The notes under the pieces are model-generated. The model made no database searches. It saw only the letters and a list, made by a program, of their open reading frames with translations, and had not been told where the DNA came from. From Bacillota bacterium (lineage in GTDB: Bacteria > Bacillota > Sulfobacillia > Sulfobacillales > Sulfobacillaceae), in NCBI GenBank assembly GCA_021806205.1, contig JAJZXX010000158.1:1-42762 (forward strand): 42,762 bases of DNA, written 5' to 3'. Every line of letters begins with the position of its first letter. Position 1 is the first letter of the stretch. The position numbers and the translations under genes were made by a program. This document shows, piece by piece, positions 42,720-42,762 of the stretch.

Positions 42720-42762
42720 TTGGCTACAAAGTCTCCGATCCATTGATTAATGACGTTAATAA

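Noticed and set aside
1-42762. CRISPR arrays, tRNA or rRNA genes, prophage genes
   Set aside because: No spaced direct repeats, cloverleaf-like sequences, rRNA segments or phage structural genes were recognised. The holin-family name at 15457-15804 refers to a common chromosomal membrane family.

Overview
The window looks like chromosomal DNA of a moderately GC-rich, Gram-positive-type bacterium of the Firmicutes, plausibly an acidophilic Sulfobacillus-like lineage. Three things point there. The gene clusters rapZ-yvcK-whiA and cdaA-ybbR-glmM-glmS (with a glmS ribozyme) are Firmicutes signatures. AGGAGG ribosome binding sites with many GTG and TTG starts fit the same group. A complete 14-gene complex I operon next to Rex and a polyprenyl synthase suits a menaquinone-respiring aerobe. 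The genus is an inference from context only.

Positions 1-5142 are an accessory, partly decayed region. It holds the tail of a probable Rpn/PD-(D/E)XK-type transposase, a frameshifted membrane-protein remnant, a compact arsenic methylation cassette (arsR-arsM) with a clear promoter, palindromic operator and terminator, remnants of an IS630-type and a Tn3-type transposase, an Ada alkylation-repair protein, and about 1.2 kb without a recognisable gene.

Positions 5143-19921 are housekeeping. In order: ispH (isoprenoid precursor synthesis), convergent ccdA (thiol-disulfide membrane transporter), ftsE-ftsX (cell-wall hydrolase control), uvrB-uvrA-uvrC (the whole nucleotide excision repair set), a small holin-like membrane protein, a HAD phosphatase, a small reverse-strand membrane protein, then rapZ-yvcK-whiA.

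Positions 20042-33741 are nuoABCDEFGHIJKLMN, all 14 subunits in canonical order with overlapping or nearly touching genes. The NADH module (NuoEFG) is intact, and NuoG carries the ligands for the extra N7 cluster. Next come hepT (polyprenyl diphosphate synthase, probably the menaquinone side chain) and rex (NADH/NAD+ sensing repressor), so the respiratory complex, its quinone and a redox sensor sit together. A reverse-strand UbiB/ABC1-family kinase-like gene follows.

Positions 37491-42616 are cdaA-ybbR-glmM-glmS, linking cyclic di-AMP synthesis to UDP-GlcNAc precursor synthesis. The glmM-glmS gap is filled by a glmS ribozyme whose predicted cleavage site lies three or four bases after the glmM stop codon.

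I found no wholly new multi-gene system. The items most worth a second look are the ribozyme placement, a 30-bp in-frame tandem duplication in ccdA, loss of a normally conserved glutamate in NuoA, inverted repeats over the nuo promoter, possible non-canonical starts (ATT for the UbiB-like gene, CTG for the holin-like gene), and the decayed transposase fragments.
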